NCBI GenBank assembly: GCA_003158505.1 | Contig: PMJK01000181.1 | Coordinates: forward strand, 1 to 33,761 | Reading direction: 5' to 3' | From: Holophagaceae bacterium | GTDB taxonomy: Bacteria > Acidobacteriota > Holophagae > Holophagales > Holophagaceae | DNA length: 33,761 bases | Notes under the pieces: model-generated | What the model saw: the letters and a program-made list of their open reading frames with translations, nothing else | What the model was told of the DNA's origin: nothing | Database searches by the model: none | Part shown: in pieces, positions 29,684 through 33,761 of the stretch | How the letters are laid out: the number at the start of each line of letters is the position of its first letter | Numbering within the stretch: the stretch's first letter is position 1 | Program-made: the position numbers and the translations under genes

Positions 29684-29796
29684 GAATGATTGATGATGAC
29701 CAGGGAATGGGCGTTTCTGGGTGGGCCACCGCGAACCGTGCTGAATTGTGGCGCGAACGGTAACCCAGGCCCGGCGGAGAGAACTCCTGAATGAGC

Positions 29797-30735
29797 CTAA
29801 ACAAGCTGGGGAGCCATCGCGCTCTCTGCCATTCCCGCGGCCTGTGCCAGCGCCAGGGCGCGCCAGCAGGCGGTGTGCCCATGCACTTCGCGGATCCCTT
29901 GAACTCCGTGCAGCTCCAGGCTGGCATCGCGCTTCTGGAGCCTGGCCTGCAGCACGGCGCCGGACAGGTGCTCCAGTTCTCGCTCGAAGGGACGGCCGGG
30001 GGCCCAGGCCGCGAGATCCAGGCGAAGGTGGAGGCCCATGGGGCGCTCTTCTTCGAAGGTCCGCACCCAGGGTTGGCTTCGCTGTGCCGTGCGCTTCCAG
30101 TGGACCCGGCCAGGCGCATCGCCCATCCGCAGCGGCCGGGCGCCCTCGGGGCTGCTGGAGCCCTCCTGGGGCAAAGTCCGCTGCCCTTCGCCACGCCAGC
30201 TTGCGGGCTGGGCTGGTGGAGTGCGGGGATGGGGAAGCACCAGGACCGCTTGATCCAGTGGGACGAAGCGGGATTTTTCGATCAGGCCGAAGGGGAAGCG
30301 AGTTCGGAACTCCAGGGTGCGGACGCGAATCCAGCCCCGGTGTCCGGCCCTGGCATGCAGTACCACCAGGGTCTCGCCCGTGCGGCTGGCCGAGTCCAGG
30401 AAGCTGGGTTCCACGATGCCGTCCTCCATCACCAGATGCAGTTCGAGACCCCGAATGCGGCCATGCCCGGCGTCCTGAAGGAGCAACCGGAGGCCCCCTC
30501 GGACCCTGGCAAAGAGGTTGCCTTCCTCCAGCCCCACCACCTTGAGGTTCTGCAGGGCCCGGCGGCTGAGGATGCCGGAAACCAGGAAGAGGCCGAGCAT
30601 CAGGGCGAACACCAGGTAGAGCAGGTTGTTGCCGGTGTTGACAGAAAAGACGCCTACCGCCAGCAGGGCCAGCAGGTACTGGCCCCCCAGCCCCGTCAGG
30701 GACAGGCGCAAGCGGCGGTCGTTCCAGAGCCTCAT
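29797..30735 (-). CDS. DUF58 domain-containing protein
   Basis: Start at 30735 (MRLWNDRRLRLSLTGLGGQYLLALLAVGVFSVNTGNNLLYLVFALMLGLFLVSG); LEFRTRFPFGLIEKSR, MGDAPGRVHWKRTAQR. N-terminal extension in the track ORF is non-coding. Confidence 0.87.
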   Translation of the reverse strand: MRLWNDRRLRLSLTGLGGQYLLALLAVGVFSVNTGNNLLYLVFALMLGLFLVSGILSRRALQNLKVVGLEEGNLFARVRGGLRLLLQDAGHGRIRGLELHLVMEDGIVEPSFLDSASRTGETLVVLHARAGHRGWIRVRTLEFRTRFPFGLIEKSRFVPLDQAVLVLPHPRTPPAQPASWRGEGQRTLPQEGSSSPEGARPLRMGDAPGRVHWKRTAQRSQPWVRTFEEERPMGLHLRLDLAAWAPGRPFERELEHLSGAVLQARLQKRDASLELHGVQGIREVHGHTACWRALALAQAAGMAESAMAPQLV

Positions 30736-30925
30736 GGCCTCCAGCCTACCGCCGCCGGTGCATTTCCGGAGGGGCACCGGTTGGGCCTCCACCTCGCGGG
30801 TTGGCCTCCCCAGGGTCCGCCGGGCGGTCCCATCTGCGTCATGATGGTCCCGACCATGTGGGTCGCGGAGAAGGCTCCGGGGGAGTCTTCGGAGCGGGGC
30901 CCCCAAAGGGAGGGAATCAGCGACC

Positions 30926-31576
30926 ATGTTTACCGGACTGATTAGGTACCTAGGCACCCTGGAATCCCGGTCTTCTCGTCCGGGAGGAGCTAGGCTGCGA
31001 ATCGCGGCCCCGGCAGACCTCCTGGCTCGCGCCAAGGCGGGGGCCAGCGTGGCCGTGAACGGGACCTGCCTCACCAGCGTGTCCGTGGACCGCGGGGCCT
31101 GGGAGGCGGACCTCAGCGAGGAGACCCTGGAGAAAACAACCCTGGGAAGGCTGCCCCTGGGCGCGCCGCTGCACCTGGAACCGGCCCTCTGCGTGGGCGA
31201 TCCCTTGGATGGTCACCTGGTATCTGGCCATGTGGATGGCATCGGCCAGCTGGTGTCGAGACCCCACGTCCAGGGCGGCGTCGATGAGGGCATCTGGCGG
31301 TTCAGCATGCCCGCGGTGCTGGCACCCATGACCGCCCCCAAGGGTTCCGTGGCCGTCGACGGCATCTCCCTCACGGTGGTCGACTGTGGCACCGACTGGT
31401 TCACCGTGGCCCTCATCCCCGAGACGGTCACACGCACGGCGATGAAGGGCCTGCGCCCAGGGGATCCCGTCAACCTGGAAGTCGACCCCATCGGCCGCTT
31501 CGTGGCCCGGGCCCTCACCTTGCGGGCCAGCGACGAGAAGCTGGCCAGGTTCGCCCAGGGTGGTTGGAACGGCTGA
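30926..31576 (+). CDS. ribE: Riboflavin synthase (alpha subunit type)
   Basis: MFTGLIRYLGTL, SVAVNGTCLT, GHLVSGHVDGIG, SVAVDGISLTVV, two lumazine-binding repeats. Confidence 0.95.
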   Translation: MFTGLIRYLGTLESRSSRPGGARLRIAAPADLLARAKAGASVAVNGTCLTSVSVDRGAWEADLSEETLEKTTLGRLPLGAPLHLEPALCVGDPLDGHLVSGHVDGIGQLVSRPHVQGGVDEGIWRFSMPAVLAPMTAPKGSVAVDGISLTVVDCGTDWFTVALIPETVTRTAMKGLRPGDPVNLEVDPIGRFVARALTLRASDEKLARFAQGGWNG

Positions 31577-31759
31577 GACAATTTTACAGTACGACCAAAT
31601 CCTAGACCGGGAGGGGACCGGACGCCTTCCGAATTGCCTCAAATGACCCTCCTCCAGGGTCCACCGCGACCCTTTTCCAGAGACATGGATCCGGCTCTGT
31701 TCACAATGGAGTGTTTGAAGTCCCCATCCACCCATTCCCGCCCCTCAAAGGAGGTATTC

Positions 31760-32413
31760 ATGCTCGTTCGAGAACTGATGACACTGAAACCCACCGTCGT
31801 CTTGCCAGAAATGTCCGTGCCTGACGCGCTGATCCTCATTCGCGGCCGCAAAATCAACCACCTGCCGGTGGTAGACGAAAAGGGGAAACTCGTCGGCATT
31901 GTCGCCGAGCAGGACCTCCTCCACGCATCGGCTTCTTCGGTAACCACCCTGAGCGTCTGGGAACTCCCCAGTCTGCTGGCCAAGATCACCGTGAACATGG
32001 TGATGGTCAAGAACCCGGTGACGGTGAACGAGGACACTCCCGTCGAAGAAGCCGCCCGCATCATGGCGGACAAGGGCATCGGCTGCCTGCCCGTGCTAGG
32101 TGATGACGGCGGGATGATCGGTCTCGTCACCAAGAGCGACCTGTTCCGCGCCTTCATGGAGCTCCTGGGCGGCCGTCGGCACGGTGTCCGCATCTGGGCC
32201 GAGACCCCGGATACCAAGGGGACCATTGCCAAGATCACGGGAGCCATTGCCGCCGTCTCAGGCAATATCGTGGGGCTGGGATTCAATGAGATCCACGATG
32301 TCAAAGGCTCCCGCTGGGAGATTACCCTCAAGGTCCAGGATGTTCCCGCGGAAAAACTGGCCGAAGCCATCAAGCCATTCGTGATCAGCGTCAAGGATGT
32401 CCGCGAGAGCTGA
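31760..32413 (+). CDS. CBS-domain pair protein with C-terminal ACT-like domain (AcuB-like)
   Basis: MLVRELMTLKPTVVLPEMSVPDAL...HLPVVDEKGKLVGIVAEQDLL; second CBS ...GCLPVLGDDGGMIGLVTKSDLF; C-terminal ACT-like; SD AAAGGAGGT directly upstream of ATG 31760. Confidence 0.88.
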   Translation: MLVRELMTLKPTVVLPEMSVPDALILIRGRKINHLPVVDEKGKLVGIVAEQDLLHASASSVTTLSVWELPSLLAKITVNMVMVKNPVTVNEDTPVEEAARIMADKGIGCLPVLGDDGGMIGLVTKSDLFRAFMELLGGRRHGVRIWAETPDTKGTIAKITGAIAAVSGNIVGLGFNEIHDVKGSRWEITLKVQDVPAEKLAEAIKPFVISVKDVRES

Positions 32414-32447
32414 TTCACTTCCTTCATCGAGGTTCCGGCAAGAGGCG

Positions 32448-32903
32448 CTACTCGCGCGCGCCTTTCCGGATGCGATCCATCTCGCGTTTCTGCTCGCGCT
32501 CCTTCAGCGCGTCGCGCTTATCGCTGTGGGCCTTGCCCTCGGCCAGGGCCACCTTCACCTTGATCATGCCCTTGGCGTTCAGGTAGATGGCCAGGGGGAT
32601 GATGGTGAGGCCCTTGCGCACGACCTTCGCGGTCATCTTGGTGATCTCGGCCTTGTGCAGCAGCAGCTTCCGGGCGCGCAGGGGCTCGTGGTTGGCATAG
32701 GTGCCGAACTCGTAGGGGGAGATGTGGGCCTGTTTGAGCCAAAGCTCGCCGGCCACCACGTCCACGTAGGCGTCCTGCAGCTGTCCCAGGCCTGCCCGCA
32801 GGGCCTTCACCTCGGTGCCCTGGAGGGCGATCCCCGCCTCCCAGGTCTCGAGGACATGATAATTGTGGAAGGCTTTGCGGTTGCGGACGAGATCCTCGGA
32901 CAT
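32448..32903 (-). CDS. smpB: SsrA-binding protein SmpB
   Basis: VRNRKAFHNYHVLETWEAGIALQGTEVKALR, AHISPYEFGTYANHEPLRARKLLLHKAEI, basic C-terminal tail DKRDALKEREQKREMDRIRKG. Confidence 0.97.
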   Translation of the reverse strand: MSEDLVRNRKAFHNYHVLETWEAGIALQGTEVKALRAGLGQLQDAYVDVVAGELWLKQAHISPYEFGTYANHEPLRARKLLLHKAEITKMTAKVVRKGLTIIPLAIYLNAKGMIKVKVALAEGKAHSDKRDALKEREQKREMDRIRKGARE

Positions 32904-32950
32904 ACGAACAGTGTAGCCTCCCGCTAGACTCGTCCTTTTGGGATGGCTCC

Positions 32951-33607
32951 ATGCTGCAGAAGCTCCTCGCCCCGGTCGTCGCCTGGATGGTGGCCCTCAT
33001 GGCCGCCATGGGGCCGTTGGGCGTCATGCTGCTGATGGCCATCGAAAGTGCCTGCATCCCCCTGCCCAGCGAGGTGATCATGCCCTTCGCGGGCTATCTG
33101 GCCTACAAGGGGCAGCTCACCTTCTTCGGCCTGGGCGCGGGCCATCCCGTGGCGCAGATCTGGATCGCAGGCTTCTTTGGAGCCTTGGGCTGCAACCTGG
33201 GCAGCATCCCCGCCTACGAGGTGGGGGCCTGGGGCGGAAGGCGCGCCGTGGAGAAGTACGGCCGGTTCATCTGGCTGCACACCGGCCACCTGGACCAGGC
33301 TCATCGCTTCTTCGAACGCTACGGACCCGAGGCCATCATCCTGGGCCGCCTGCTCCCCGTGGTGCGCACCTTCATCGCCCTGCCCGCCGGCATCGCGAAG
33401 ATGGACCGCACCCGCTTCCACCTCTACACCTTTCTCGGCAGCCTGCCCTGGTGCCTGGTTCTCGCCTGGATCGGCTACAAACTCGGCGAGAAGTGGAGCA
33501 CCCTGGGCGCCTACTTCCACAAGCTGGATGCCATCATCGGCGTGCTACTACTCGTGGGTGCCGCATGGTTTGTATACGACCACTTCCGGAACCGGGCCAA
33601 GGGGTAG
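32951..33607 (+). CDS. DedA family membrane protein
   Basis: IESACIPLPSEVIMPFAGYLAYKGQ, GALGCNLGSIPAYEVGAWGGRR, FFERYGPEAIILGRLLPVVRTFIALPAGIAKMDRTRFHLYTFLGSLPWC. Confidence 0.94.
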   Translation: MLQKLLAPVVAWMVALMAAMGPLGVMLLMAIESACIPLPSEVIMPFAGYLAYKGQLTFFGLGAGHPVAQIWIAGFFGALGCNLGSIPAYEVGAWGGRRAVEKYGRFIWLHTGHLDQAHRFFERYGPEAIILGRLLPVVRTFIALPAGIAKMDRTRFHLYTFLGSLPWCLVLAWIGYKLGEKWSTLGAYFHKLDAIIGVLLLVGAAWFVYDHFRNRAKG

Positions 33608-33634
33608 GACCGGAGCCTGGGCTCGAGGCCACAT

Positions 33635-33761
33635 TCAGGAGGCGTGTTCCCGGGACAGGGCCCTGGCGCGTTCCACGCTCAGCAGGGCCTGCTTCCGCAC
33701 CGTGCCCCAGTGGTACTCACCCACGACCCCTGAGGCCCGGATGACCCGGTGGCAGGGGATC
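33635..33761 (-). CDS. Methylated-DNA--protein-cysteine methyltransferase, C-terminal end (cut by window edge)
   Basis: Minus-strand translation IPCHRVIRASGVVGEYHWGTVRKQALLSVERARALSREHAS* carries the PCHRV active-site motif. Not in the supplied ORF track. Confidence 0.88.
   Translation of the reverse strand, partial: IPCHRVIRASGVVGEYHWGTVRKQALLSVERARALSREHAS

Noticed and set aside
29547-30194. 215-aa minus-strand and 69-aa plus-strand ORFs spanning the DUF58-cdd gap
   Set aside because: The 215-aa frame is mostly an off-frame reading of DUF58; the 69-aa ORF is short with no ribosome-binding site or similarity that I recognise. The inverted repeat itself is kept as a finding.
30736-30925. 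Possible FMN (RFN) riboswitch upstream of ribE, prompted by GGTGCATTTCCGGAGGGGCACCGG
   Set aside because: The highly conserved RFN segments (GGGGCAGGGTGAAATTCC, GATGGGAGAAGG) are absent; only a simple CCGGTGC/GCACCGG stem is present.
30736-31074. N-terminal extension of the DUF58 ORF in the supplied track
   Set aside because: Arg/Pro-rich, antisense to ribE and the gap; the membrane protein starts plausibly at 30735.

Overview
This 33.8 kb, GC-rich bacterial window is densely coding. I think it is Acidobacteriota of Holophaga/Geothrix type, but that is inference from family content and not proven here. It opens inside a cell-elongation cluster (mreB C-terminus, mreC, mreD, mrdA/PBP2, rodA) that continues with a 4-nt overlap into ligA. 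Next come two tandem paralogous Ser/Thr kinases, a small lipoprotein, a multi-cluster Fe-S protein, a CYTH protein, a Trp-rich orphan, a receiver protein with a long acidic repeat tail, and a CarH/LitR-type MerR regulator with cobalamin-binding signatures. The rest is a DUF1275 membrane protein, L-asparaginase, serS, an orphan ABC ATPase, a PpiD/SurA-like PPIase, def-fmt, two TPR proteins, cdd, a DUF58 protein, ribE, a CBS-ACT protein, smpB, a DedA protein and the C-terminus of an O6-alkylguanine-DNA alkyltransferase. No tRNA, rRNA, CRISPR array, transposase or phage gene was recognised. The most interesting signals are: (1) two covarying palindromes with identical geometry relative to a -10-like hexamer in front of ansA and serS; (2) a CarH-like regulator with an 11-bp perfect operator-like palindrome just upstream; (3) a sharply bounded low-GC3 patch inside serS suggesting intragenic recombination; (4) a ~130-bp palindromic element built from GCGGAGGA-type repeats between convergent genes; (5) a recurrent TA(G/C)ACT -10-like hexamer that predicts leaderless or very short-leader transcripts; (6) an unexplained 285-bp gap with a perfect 17-bp inverted repeat.
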